Of a stretch of 64,000 bases of DNA, positions 34,363 to 42,402 are shown piece by piece (position 1 is the first letter of the stretch; the number at the start of each line of letters is the position of its first letter). A program made the translations under genes and the position numbers. Source of the stretch: VRUE01 sp963705635. Its GTDB lineage: Bacteria; Actinomycetota; Thermoleophilia; Solirubrobacterales; 70-9. The stretch covers positions 1,162,686 to 1,226,685 of the forward strand of contig CAVPKH010000004.1 of NCBI GenBank assembly GCA_963705635.1. Direction: 5' to 3'. Below the pieces are notes generated by a model that worked only from the letters and a program-made list of their open reading frames with translations, was not told the origin of the DNA and did no database searches.

Positions 34363-35937
34363 ATGCACCTGAGCGAGGCGGTCACGATGACCGAAGTCCA
34401 GGAATTCTTCTTCGACTGGTACCCGATCTTCGGGGTCTTCTTCATGTTCTGCCTGCTGTTCATCTTCCTCAAGTTGATGCGCAGCACCGTCGGCTCGACC
34501 AAGCCGGAGACGGTGAAGGCGAGCAAGACCGAACCGGTGCTCTGGGACGAGGTGCAGGGGGTCGACGCGGCCAAGGACGAGCTGATGGACGTCGCCGAGT
34601 GGCTGCGCGACCCCGACCGCTTTGCCGCGCTCGGCGCACAGCCGCCCCGCGGCGTGCTGCTCTGGGGACCGCCGGGAACCGGCAAGACGATGCTGGCGCG
34701 GGCCGTGGCCGCGCAGGCAGGCGTCGACTTCTTCGCCGCCTCGGGATCGAGCTTCGTGGAGATGTTCGTGGGGAGGGGTGCCGCCCGTATCCGGCGGCTG
34801 TTCAAGGAGGCGCGCAAGTCGGGCCGTGCGGTGATCTTCATCGACGAGCTCGACGCGGTGGGGGGCGCGCGCAGTGGTGGAGGCGGCGACGGCGGCTCGA
34901 GCGAGCGGGAGCAGGCGCTCAACCAGCTGCTGGTCGAGCTCGACGGGTTCGAGCGCGACCCCGGCACGGTGATCGTCATCGCCGCCTCCAACCACGTCGA
35001 CAAGCTCGACCACGCGCTGCTGCGTCCGGGGCGCTTCGACCGCCAGGTGCTGGTCTCGCCGCCCGACCGCCATGGTCGCGAGGCGATCCTCCGTGCCCAC
35101 GCCAAGGGCAAGCCGCTCGGCCCCGACCTCGACCTCACCGACGTCGCCCGCAAGACGACCGGCATGACCGGGGCGCAGCTCGCCAACGCGCTCAACGAGG
35201 CGGCGATCATCGCCGGGCGGGCAGAACGCAAGGCGATGGCGCGCGAGGACCTCGACGAGGCGCTGCTGCGCCAGTCGGTCGGCTCGCAGCAAGCGCGACG
35301 GCTGAACCAAAAAGAGCGCCGCATCGTCGCCTACCACGAGGCGGGTCACGCGCTCTGCCGGCGCTTGCTCGGGCTCGACCCGCCGGAGATCCTCAGCATC
35401 GTGCCGCGCGGGCCGGCGCTCGGCTTCGTCGGCCACTCACCACAGGAGGACACCTACCTGAAGAGCCGCGAAGAGCTGCTCGACGAGATCGTCACCCTGC
35501 TGGGCGGCCGCGCCGCCGAGGAGGAGGTGCTGGGCAACTCGTACTCCGGCGCCAGCGACGACCTGGCACGGGTGCACGCGGTCTGCAAGCAGATGGTCGG
35601 CGAGTTCGGCATGGGGGTATCGCTGGACGCCGACGGGGCGCCGCCGATTGCCCTGCCGACCGGCGACTACGCGCTTTCCGACCGCACCCGCCGCGACGTC
35701 GACCTGGCGGCGATGACCCTTGCGCGCGAGGCGTACCGGCGTGCCCGGGTCCTGCTCGCCACCAACCGCGAATGCCTCGACGACCTGGCGGCAAACGCGC
35801 TCGAGCGCGAGACGCTGACGCGCGAGGACCTCGACGAGATTTTTGCCGCGCACGAGCTGCACGAGCTGGCGCCGCCTGCTGGAACGGCTGGCCAGGCGGT
35901 GGCGACGCTCTCCTCAGGGCCCGCCAAGCCCAGGTAA
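34363..35937 (+). CDS. Short FtsH-like AAA+ zinc metalloprotease
   Basis: A 524-residue membrane protease. One N-terminal helix (about 20-38) anchors it; the extracytoplasmic domain and second helix of classical FtsH are missing. The AAA module is complete: Walker A GPPGTGKT (102-109), pore loop FVEMFVG (131-137), Walker B VIFIDELDAV (157-166) and arginine fingers in RPGRFDRQ. The protease motif HEAGH gives His325, Glu326 and His329, with a further acidic ligand in SGASDDLARVHAV. Start could also be ATG 34387. It would degrade membrane or soluble proteins. Confidence 0.9.
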   Translation: MHLSEAVTMTEVQEFFFDWYPIFGVFFMFCLLFIFLKLMRSTVGSTKPETVKASKTEPVLWDEVQGVDAAKDELMDVAEWLRDPDRFAALGAQPPRGVLLWGPPGTGKTMLARAVAAQAGVDFFAASGSSFVEMFVGRGAARIRRLFKEARKSGRAVIFIDELDAVGGARSGGGGDGGSSEREQALNQLLVELDGFERDPGTVIVIAASNHVDKLDHALLRPGRFDRQVLVSPPDRHGREAILRAHAKGKPLGPDLDLTDVARKTTGMTGAQLANALNEAAIIAGRAERKAMAREDLDEALLRQSVGSQQARRLNQKERRIVAYHEAGHALCRRLLGLDPPEILSIVPRGPALGFVGHSPQEDTYLKSREELLDEIVTLLGGRAAEEEVLGNSYSGASDDLARVHAVCKQMVGEFGMGVSLDADGAPPIALPTGDYALSDRTRRDVDLAAMTLAREAYRRARVLLATNRECLDDLAANALERETLTREDLDEIFAAHELHELAPPAGTAGQAVATLSSGPAKPR

Positions 35938-35944
35938 CATCTTT

Positions 35945-35963
35945 TGGTACCTGTGACGTACCA
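35945..35963. promoter_or_regulatory. Palindrome TGGTAC-N7-GTACCA at the start of the MpaB-like gene
   Basis: A perfect 6-bp dyad overlapping the proposed start of the downstream gene, eight bases after the ftsH-like stop. A repressor bound here would block initiation or an internal promoter. Confidence 0.4.
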
Positions 35964-36843
35964 GAATAAAGATTCCCATTACTACTTTCCGCCTGGCCAC
36001 TCGATGGCGCGGAGGGTGCATGGGGAGCGCGCGGTCGGCCTGCTCTACGGGCAGCGGGCGCTGCTGATCGGGGCGCTGGAGCCGCTCACCTACACCGGCA
36101 CGATGCTCAGCACGCGCTCAGCCAACCTGCCCTTCCAGCGCCTCGCCCGCACCGCCAAGATCCAGGAGACGATCCTGCTCGGCACCCGCGAGGAAGCCGA
36201 CAAGGCGCTTGCGGTGGTGCGCCGCCTGCACGAAAGGGTCAACGGCACGCTGCCCGAGGCCGCCGGCGCCCACCCCGCCGGCGCCGCCTATTCGGCCTTC
36301 GACCCGGAGCTGATGTTGTGGACGCTGGCGGTGATCGCCGACTCTGGGCGGGCGATGTACGAGGCCATGGTTCGGCCGCTGACCGAGGACGAGCGAGACG
36401 ACCTCTGGCAGGACTACGTCCGCTTCGGCGAGCTCTTCGGCCTGCCGCGCGGTGAGGTCCCGGGCAGCCACCGCGAGTTCAGCGCCTGGTGGGAGCAGCG
36501 GCTCTCTTCGCCCGACCTCCAGGCGACCCGGCACGGGCTCGAGATGGCGCCGCTGGTCGCCTTCGAGCAGCCGGTGCCGCGGGCGGCGCGGGGCAACCTC
36601 GTCGCCCAGAACCACATCATCAAGGGCACCCTGCCGCCGCGGGTCCGGGAGATCTTCGGCATCCGCTGGAGCAACGCCCACGAGGCCAGCTTCCGGGCGA
36701 TGACCGCGGCCCACCGTCGCGCCCGCCACCTCTTCCCCCGTCAGATGCGCCGCGGCCGCAACGACGTCTTCTTCGACGTCGTCACCAAGGCGGAGCGCCA
36801 GCGCGGTGGCACCAGGACTCCGGAGCTCACCGCCAACGCCTGA
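35953..36843 (+). CDS. Oxygenase MpaB/latex-clearing-protein-like (DUF2236)
   Basis: A 296-residue helical protein of the MpaB/Lcp family, some members of which are haem or metal oxygenases. Family landmarks are YYFPPGHSMARRVHGERAVG, GQRALLIGALEPL, and the C-terminal RHLFPRQMRRG. The start is uncertain: GTG 35953 is used, with TTG 35944 as alternative; ATG 36004 would remove conserved residues. No signal peptide. Substrate unknown. Confidence 0.75.
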   Translation: MTYQNKDSHYYFPPGHSMARRVHGERAVGLLYGQRALLIGALEPLTYTGTMLSTRSANLPFQRLARTAKIQETILLGTREEADKALAVVRRLHERVNGTLPEAAGAHPAGAAYSAFDPELMLWTLAVIADSGRAMYEAMVRPLTEDERDDLWQDYVRFGELFGLPRGEVPGSHREFSAWWEQRLSSPDLQATRHGLEMAPLVAFEQPVPRAARGNLVAQNHIIKGTLPPRVREIFGIRWSNAHEASFRAMTAAHRRARHLFPRQMRRGRNDVFFDVVTKAERQRGGTRTPELTANA

Positions 36844-36845
36844 AC

Positions 36846-37139
36846 ATGGTCGGCAAGCCGGCGCAGAGTGACCCCGTTCGCTGGTGGTCGATGCGACCGG
36901 CGCAGAACCACAAGCCCGTCACCTATCGCTGTCCGTTCTGCGGCAAGCACCTCGCCGCGCTCAGCGAGCATGCCCTGATCGCCCCCGAAGGCGACACTTC
37001 ACGCCGCCGCCACGCCCATATCCAGTGCGTGCGCTCCGAGCGCCGGGCAGGCCGCCTCCCCAGCGAGGAAGAGTGGCGCCGCACGCAGCCGCGACCGCCA
37101 TCGCTCTGGCGCCGGCTGCGCTCGAAGCTCTTCAGCTAG
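36846..37139 (+). CDS. Small zinc-ribbon-like hypothetical protein
   Basis: A 97-residue basic protein. TYRCPFCGKHLAAL gives a CxxC knuckle and HAHIQCVRSERR a possible His/Cys second half, so a zinc ribbon is plausible. It begins 2 nt after the MpaB-like stop, hence co-transcribed. The rest is Arg/Pro-rich (PRPPSLWRRLRSKLFS). Function unknown. Confidence 0.65.
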   Translation: MVGKPAQSDPVRWWSMRPAQNHKPVTYRCPFCGKHLAALSEHALIAPEGDTSRRRHAHIQCVRSERRAGRLPSEEEWRRTQPRPPSLWRRLRSKLFS

Positions 37140-37146
37140 GAGGAAC

Positions 37147-37203
37147 TTGGGGACGCAGCACCGCAGCGTCCGCCGCCGCCGGACGCGTGCGGGGGCTCCC
37201 CAA
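37147..37203. terminator. Nested hairpin between convergent genes
   Basis: Outer TTGGGGA (37147-37153) pairs with TCCCCAA (37197-37203) and inner GCGTCCG (37166-37172) with CGGACGC (37180-37186). It lies between the zinc-ribbon gene and the leftward secreted-protein gene. Confidence 0.55.
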
Positions 37204-37208
37204 TCCCC

Positions 37209-38006
37209 CTAGTTGGCGACCTTGCAGGGCCGGAAGAAGGTTCCGCTGAGGAAGGTGCCGTCATTGAAGGTGAACTCGCCGCGCGCCTGCAGGCGACCCG
37301 TTTCGCAGCGGGCGTTGACGTAGCTGTGCTTCTTGCCCTTGTAGGTCCATTTGCGGGCGACCGTCAGGTGGCCCGAGATCGGGTGGCCGTAGCCGCCGGC
37401 GATCTTGGGGATCTTCGCTTCGACCCGGTAGCCGTAGACGCCCTTGTGGATCTTTTCGATCACGACCGGGACGATGAAGGTGGTCGCAATTGGCACCGTC
37501 GTGTAGAAGTGGCCGAGGACGGAGTCGTCGCCGTGCACCTTCGGCCCGTTGAAGATCGTCAGCGGCGAAGAGACCGGGATCGGCGCCTGTTCGGGGAACT
37601 GGACGACGCCGGTGCCGAACCCCTTGCCGACGATCGCGTTGGGACAGGCGCGGCGGGCGGCGGGCACATCGGTCGCCTGCAGCTTCCCAGCCGTGCAGAC
37701 TTCCAGGCCGGTGGTGTCGACGTGGCCGTGGCGATCGAATTCGAAGGTGAGCTTTTCGAGGATCGGGGGAATCTCCCCGGACACGGTCGAGAGCTTGCCG
37801 CCACCGTAGATGGTGATCGGGGCGTCGTGGTGCTTGGGCAGCGTTTCCGGCCGAAAGCCTCCGTGGCCGACGATGATGAGTTCCCCCGCCCGCAGTTCGA
37901 CGCGGTCGTTGTCGCGAACTGCGCTGGCCGTCCCGACCAGCGCTAGAACAGCTACCGAAAGGGTGGCCAGAGCCAAGAGCCTCTTCTTGGTCCGGCTTCC
38001 TTTCAC
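37209..38006 (-). CDS. Secreted protein, tandem copy 2
   Basis: A 265-residue exported protein (signal peptide KKRLLALATLSVAVLALVGT, cleavage near residue 29). The mature part is all-beta with cysteines in EVCTAGKL, ARRACPNAI, NARCETGRL and FRPCKV. It shares long identical stretches with the next gene upstream (GGFRPETLPKHH; YKGKKHSYVNARCETGRLQA), so the two are recent duplicates. No enzymatic motif. Function unknown. Confidence 0.78.
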   Translation of the reverse strand: MKGSRTKKRLLALATLSVAVLALVGTASAVRDNDRVELRAGELIIVGHGGFRPETLPKHHDAPITIYGGGKLSTVSGEIPPILEKLTFEFDRHGHVDTTGLEVCTAGKLQATDVPAARRACPNAIVGKGFGTGVVQFPEQAPIPVSSPLTIFNGPKVHGDDSVLGHFYTTVPIATTFIVPVVIEKIHKGVYGYRVEAKIPKIAGGYGHPISGHLTVARKWTYKGKKHSYVNARCETGRLQARGEFTFNDGTFLSGTFFRPCKVAN

Positions 38007-38033
38007 GGTCGCTCGGTCAAGCTCTGACGATCT

Positions 38034-38807
38034 TTACTTGAGGACCTTGCAGGGTCTGAAGAAGGTGCCCGAGAGCCGGGTGCCGTCCTCGAAGCCGAAT
38101 TTGCCGCGCGCCTGCAGGCGACCCGTTTCGCAGCGGGCGTTGACGTAGCTGTGCTTCTTGCCCTTGTAGGTCCATTTGCGCCCGATCGTGATGTGACCCG
38201 AGATCGGGTGGCCGTAGCCGTTGACGATTTTCGGAATTTCGGCATTCACGCGGTAGCCGTAGACGCCCTTGTGGATCTTTTCGATCACGACCGGGAAGAG
38301 GACCGTGGAGGGCGCGGGTACGTCGAGGTGAGCGTGAACGAGGACCGAGTCGTTACCGCCCACCTTGGGCCCGTTGAAGATCGTGATCCCGGTGCTCGCG
38401 GGAATCGGCCCCTGTTCGGGGAGCTTTACCACCGCGGTGCCAAAGCCTTCGCCGACGATCGCGTCTTTGCAGGTGCGGCGGGCGGTGGCCACGTCCGTCG
38501 CCACCAGTTTGCCGTAGGTGCAGACCGCGAGGCCGGTCGTATCGACCGCGCCGTGGCGGTCGAATTCGAAGGTGATGTTGTTCAGGATCGGAGGAATTTC
38601 CCCGGATACGGTCGAGAGCTTCCCCCCGCCGTAGACGGTGATTGGAGCGTTGTGGTGCTTTGGCAGCGTTTCGGGACGAAAGCCTCCGTATCCGACGACA
38701 AGGAGATCTCCGGCTCGCAGTTCCACGCGTTCGACCTTGCGAACCGCACCGGCAGTTCCCGCCACAACCAGCAGCCCAAGCAATGCACCCACGACGATCT
38801 TCTTCAT
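38034..38807 (-). CDS. Secreted protein, tandem copy 1
   Basis: A 257-residue paralogue of the downstream gene with signal peptide MKKIVVGALLGLLVVAGTAG. The same Cys pattern is kept. The C-terminal 90 residues are the most alike, which suggests constraint or gene conversion there. The ATG is preceded by AGGGGAAGG; a longer start 11 codons upstream is unlikely before a signal peptide. Function unknown. Confidence 0.78.
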   Translation of the reverse strand: MKKIVVGALLGLLVVAGTAGAVRKVERVELRAGDLLVVGYGGFRPETLPKHHNAPITVYGGGKLSTVSGEIPPILNNITFEFDRHGAVDTTGLAVCTYGKLVATDVATARRTCKDAIVGEGFGTAVVKLPEQGPIPASTGITIFNGPKVGGNDSVLVHAHLDVPAPSTVLFPVVIEKIHKGVYGYRVNAEIPKIVNGYGHPISGHITIGRKWTYKGKKHSYVNARCETGRLQARGKFGFEDGTRLSGTFFRPCKVLK

Positions 38808-38866
38808 CCGACCTTCCCCTCCCGTTTCCCGAATCTCCAAGATACCTGGGGCACCGCAAAAACGTG

Positions 38867-39628
38867 TTAAGAGGCGGCGGAATGCCTGCGTGCCGATACG
38901 AACTGCGCGAAGCCGGTCACCCGCTGCTCAACGTCAACCAGCCCGCCTTTGCGCAGCGCCCGGGTCAGCTCCTCCCGCCCGAAGACCTTGACGCCGGTAA
39001 TGCCGCGCACCGTGCTTGCAATCGGCGGAGGCAGCGGGCCCCGCTTGCAGCTCGACATCAGTGCCACCCGCCCACCGGGGGCGAGCACGCGAGTGATCTC
39101 CGCAAGCGCCTGCATCGGCTCCTCGATCAGATACAGGGCGGCAAAGCAGCAGACCGCATCGAAGCTGCCGTCGCTAAAGGGGAGGTCGCAAGCGTCGCCG
39201 CGCAGGTATGCGACGTTGTCGCTCTCGGTGTCCCGAACCGCGACCCCGAGCATCGTCTCCGAGGCGTCGACGCCGACGACGAGACCGTCGCCGGCCGCCA
39301 GGGCGAAATCACGCGTGAAGTTCCCCGGCCCGCAAGCTACGTCCAGCACCCGATCCCCGGCCGAGATCGACAGCATCGCCAGCGCGATCTGGTGCTCATC
39401 GTCGCTCCCCAGTCCGCCCAGCCCCATCAGGAGCCGGACCCCGAACGGTCGCCAGTAGCGCTCATAGATCAGCGGTAGCGCGCGGCTTTCCATCAACCGC
39501 TGCCCCGGCCGCGCCCCAACCGGGTCCACTTCCCCCAAGAGATCGACGTAGCCGCGCGCGATGTCCGGCTCGGCCGGCAGCCGGCTCGGCTCAAAGAACT
39601 CCAGAACGCGCTCCAACGACGAGGGCAA
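38867..39628 (-). CDS. Class I SAM-dependent methyltransferase
   Basis: A 253-residue UbiE-like methyltransferase: motif I VLDVACGPGNFTRDFA (about 94-109), VVGVDASETMLGVA, and motif IV FDAVCCFAALYLIEE. The N-terminal 60 residues (ARGYVDLLGEVDPVGARPGQ) look genuinely coding. The only matching start is TTG 39628, two bases after the tRNA-Val 3' end, so any ribosome site would be inside the tRNA; the start is uncertain. Substrate unknown, perhaps a lipid or quinone. Confidence 0.8.
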   Translation of the reverse strand: MPSSLERVLEFFEPSRLPAEPDIARGYVDLLGEVDPVGARPGQRLMESRALPLIYERYWRPFGVRLLMGLGGLGSDDEHQIALAMLSISAGDRVLDVACGPGNFTRDFALAAGDGLVVGVDASETMLGVAVRDTESDNVAYLRGDACDLPFSDGSFDAVCCFAALYLIEEPMQALAEITRVLAPGGRVALMSSCKRGPLPPPIASTVRGITGVKVFGREELTRALRKGGLVDVEQRVTGFAQFVSARRHSAAS

Positions 39629-39629
39629 G

Positions 39630-39702
39630 TGGGCGGTACTGGGCTCGAACCAGTGACCTCCTGCTTGTAAGGCAGGCGCTCTCCCAACTGAGCTAACCGC
39701 CC
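39630..39702 (-). tRNA. tRNA-Val (anticodon TAC)
   Basis: Read on the minus strand: acceptor GGGCGGT/ACCGCCC with discriminator A, and D arm TAGCTCAGTTGGGAGAGC. The anticodon arm is CCTGC CTTACAA GCAGG with anticodon TAC, and the T arm is CACTGGTTCGAGCCCAGT. CCA is not encoded. Confidence 0.95.
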
Positions 39703-39770
39703 AGGCCTCTGATTATGGAACACGCGGGGCGGGATGGGGGCGCGGTGGCTGGAATGGGAGACTTGCGGGC

Positions 39771-40100
39771 GTGAGATTCGAAGTCTTCTGGCGGGTGGCG
39801 CTGGTGCAGCTCGTTGCCGTGGCGGTCCTGTCGCTGCTGCTGGCCGCGGCGTTCTCGCACGGCTTCTTCGAAGACTGGGGATGGCTTACCGGCCCCGGAG
39901 CATGGCTGCTCTGCGCCTGGCTCACCGCTCGGGTGGTCGGCCTGGAGGTGCCCTCGACGCTGCTGCGGGCGCTGCTGGCAGGGGTGATCAGCCTGCTTGC
40001 CGTGCTGGTCGGTCTGCACTGGCTGGGCGCGCTCGTTGCCGTGGGGTTGTTTGCCTATCTCTGCGCGCGGGAATCCGCAAAGCCGGCGGCGTGGACCTAG
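39771..40100 (+). CDS. Small membrane protein, unknown function
   Basis: A 109-residue protein with three hydrophobic helices (about 8-30, 38-56 and 64-100). GTG start. It overlaps the SDR gene by 10 nt. No family recognised; it may anchor or assist the SDR enzyme, but that is only position-based. Confidence 0.62.
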   Translation: MRFEVFWRVALVQLVAVAVLSLLLAAAFSHGFFEDWGWLTGPGAWLLCAWLTARVVGLEVPSTLLRALLAGVISLLAVLVGLHWLGALVAVGLFAYLCARESAKPAAWT

Positions 40101-40846
40101 GACTGGGGGGCCGCGTCGCCCTTGTCATGGGCGCAAGCCGCGGCCTCGGCCGGGCGATCGCCATGGCGCTGGCCCAAGAGGGCGCGCGAGTGGCGATCGC
40201 GAGCCGCTCGGCCGAGAAACTCGACGAAGCGGCGGCGGAGATCGGCGGAGCGGCGACACCGTTCGTCGCCGACGCCTCGGATTTGGACCGCCTCGCCACC
40301 CTGCCCGGCGAGGTTGCCGAGGCCCTCGGCCCGATCGAGATCCTCGTCGCCAATGCGGGTGGCCCGCCTTTCGGCGGCGCGCTCGACCACGAGCTCGCCG
40401 ACTGGGAGAGCGCCTACCGCTCACTCGTCCTGGCGCCGCGGGTCCTGGCCGGCGCCGTCCTGCCAGGAATGCGGGAGCGCGGCTGGGGACGAATCGTCAA
40501 CGTCGGATCCAGCTCGACCCGCGAGCCGATCCCAGGGCTCAATCTCTCGAACTCCCACCGCATGGCCGCCGTCGGCTTTCTCAAGACGCTCTCGCGCGAG
40601 GTCGCCGCCGATGGGATCACTGTCAACACGGTCGCGACCGGCCGCTTCGGCACCGAACGCCTCGCCAGCCACACCGGCTCGCTGGAAGGCGCAGAAGAGG
40701 CGGCCAAGCGCGAAGTCCCAGCAGCCCGCCTCGGCCACCCCGAAGAGTACGGCGACCTGGTGACTTTCCTCTGCTCCGACCGCGCCGCCTACATCACAGG
40801 CACGGTAATTCCCATAGACGGCGGCCTACTCCACTCGGCGTTCTAA
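40091..40846 (+). CDS. Short-chain dehydrogenase/reductase with non-canonical active site
   Basis: A 251-residue SDR with cofactor motif MGASRGLG and NAG motif VANAGGPPFGG. The catalytic strand begins VNVGSSSTREP, but aligning the following helix (SNSHRMAAVGFLKTL) puts Ser and Arg where the YxxxK Tyr and Lys should be. Such atypical SDRs exist, close to the FabG-like group. The C-terminus YITGTVIPIDGGLL is standard. GTG start within the preceding gene's end. Activity as a normal oxidoreductase is doubtful. Confidence 0.82.
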   Translation: MDLGLGGRVALVMGASRGLGRAIAMALAQEGARVAIASRSAEKLDEAAAEIGGAATPFVADASDLDRLATLPGEVAEALGPIEILVANAGGPPFGGALDHELADWESAYRSLVLAPRVLAGAVLPGMRERGWGRIVNVGSSSTREPIPGLNLSNSHRMAAVGFLKTLSREVAADGITVNTVATGRFGTERLASHTGSLEGAEEAAKREVPAARLGHPEEYGDLVTFLCSDRAAYITGTVIPIDGGLLHSAF

Positions 40847-40856
40847 GCGCGAGTCT

Positions 40857-40887
40857 GTCTCAACCCGCCTATGACGCGGGCTGAGAC
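40857..40887. terminator. Hairpin between convergent SDR and lysS genes
   Basis: GTCTCA and CCCGC pair with GCGGG and TGAGAC across one mismatch, with a 7-nt loop. It starts 11 nt after the SDR stop and ends 8 nt from the lysS stop. Confidence 0.6.
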
Positions 40888-40894
40888 GGTTTCG

Positions 40895-42402
40895 CTACTC
40901 GGCGGCGACCTGGCGCATCGAGGGGAAGAGGATTACGTCGCGGAGGGTGTCGACGCCGGCGACGATCATCAGCAGGCGATCGATGCCGATGCCCGAGCCG
41001 CCCGCGGGCAACGACCCATATTCGAGCGCCCGCACGAACTCGTCGTCGCTTGGATAGGGCGCCTCCTCGCTCTCGGGGTGGCGGCGCTGGCGCTGGCGCA
41101 CGAAGTTCTCGCGCTGCATGTCCGCGTCGTTGGTGTCGGTGCCACCGCCGATGATCTCCATCCCGTCGACGACCCCGTCGAACGCCTCGCCGAGCAGATC
41201 GGGATGCTCGGGCACCGGCTTCACCGTCGGCCAGAGTTCGCGCGGCAGGTCAACCAGGAAGGTGGGCTGGACCAGCTTCGGCTCGACCAGCTTGCCCTGG
41301 ATCTCGTCGACGATCCAGGCCCAGTCCGCGTCCGGGGCGACGTCCTCCCCCAGCAGCTCGACCAGCTCCTCGCGGCTCGCGGTGAGGATGTCGACGCCGG
41401 TCTCCTCATGGATCGCGTCACGCAGGGTGATCCGCTTCCAGGGAGCCTTGAAGTCGATCGTGCGGCCGCCGCGCTCGACCACCGTCGTCCCCAGCACCTG
41501 CTCGACCACGGTCGAGATCATTTCCTCGGCGAAGGTCATCACGCCCTCGTAGCCGGCACAACCGAGGAACCACTCGAGCATCGTGAACTCGGGGTTGTGT
41601 TTGGGCGAGATGCCCTCGTTGCGGAAGAACCTGCTCAGCTCGTAGACGTTCTCGAAGCCACCGACGATCGCCCGCTTCAGGTAGAGCTCGGTCGCGGTGC
41701 GCAGGAACAGTTCGCGGTTGAGCGCATGGTGGTGGGTGGTGAAAGGGCGGGCCGCAGCGCCGCCGGCGAGGGTTTGCAGGATCGGCGTTTCGACCTCGAC
41801 GAAGTCGCGCTCGTTCAGGTAGTTGCGGATCGCCGCGACCAGCTTCGCCCGCATCTTGAACACCTCGCGCGAGCGCTCGTTCGCCATCAGGTCGAGCTCG
41901 CGCTGGCGGTAGCGGACCTCGGGGTCGGAGATGCCGTGAAAGAGGTCGGGCGGGTCGCGCAGCGCCTTGCCCAGCATCGTGCACTCGCGCAGCGCCAGTG
42001 CAAGCTGCCCGCGCTTGGTCACATAGAGGTCACCCTCGATCCCAACCGAATCGCCGATGTCGAGCGCGTCGATGCGGCCGAAGGCCTCCTCGCCGAGCGA
42101 GTCGACCCGGGCGTAGGCCTGGATCGAGCCGGTCAGGTCGCGGACGTCGAGGAAGATCGTCTTGCCGTGGCCACGGCGGCCGACCACCCGGCCAGCGATG
42201 CGGTAGGAGAACCGGCCTGCGCACCCTCCTCGAGCTGCTCCGGATCGTGCCCCTCGAGGATCTTCGAAATCTTGTCGCGATGCGGAAAGCCGGCGCGTGG
42301 GTAGGGCTCGATGCCTGCGGCGCGCAGCCGCTCGAGCTTGGCCCGGCGCTGGTCCTCAGTGGAGCCCTCCGAAGGCTCAGCCTTCGAAGGGACGGTGCTC
42401 AT
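40895..42402 (-). CDS. lysS: Class II lysyl-tRNA synthetase, one frameshift
   Basis: Charges tRNA-Lys. The N-terminal part (MSTVPSKAEPSEGSTEDQRR, then the OB-fold lead-in) and the main body (GKTIFLDVRDLTGSIQAYAR; motif 2 region RNEGISPKHNPEFTMLEWF; motif 3 GGSGIGIDRLLMI) lie in two frames. They join if one base is restored near 42216-42218, giving about 502 residues, the normal length. Because the gene is essential and no other lysS is seen here, an error in the sequence is the likely cause. ATGA overlap with the upstream prmC-like gene. Confidence 0.92.

Noticed and set aside
40895..42402. Programmed frameshift in lysS
   Set aside because: No slippery heptamer or downstream structure is evident at the break, and many other single-base breaks lie nearby.
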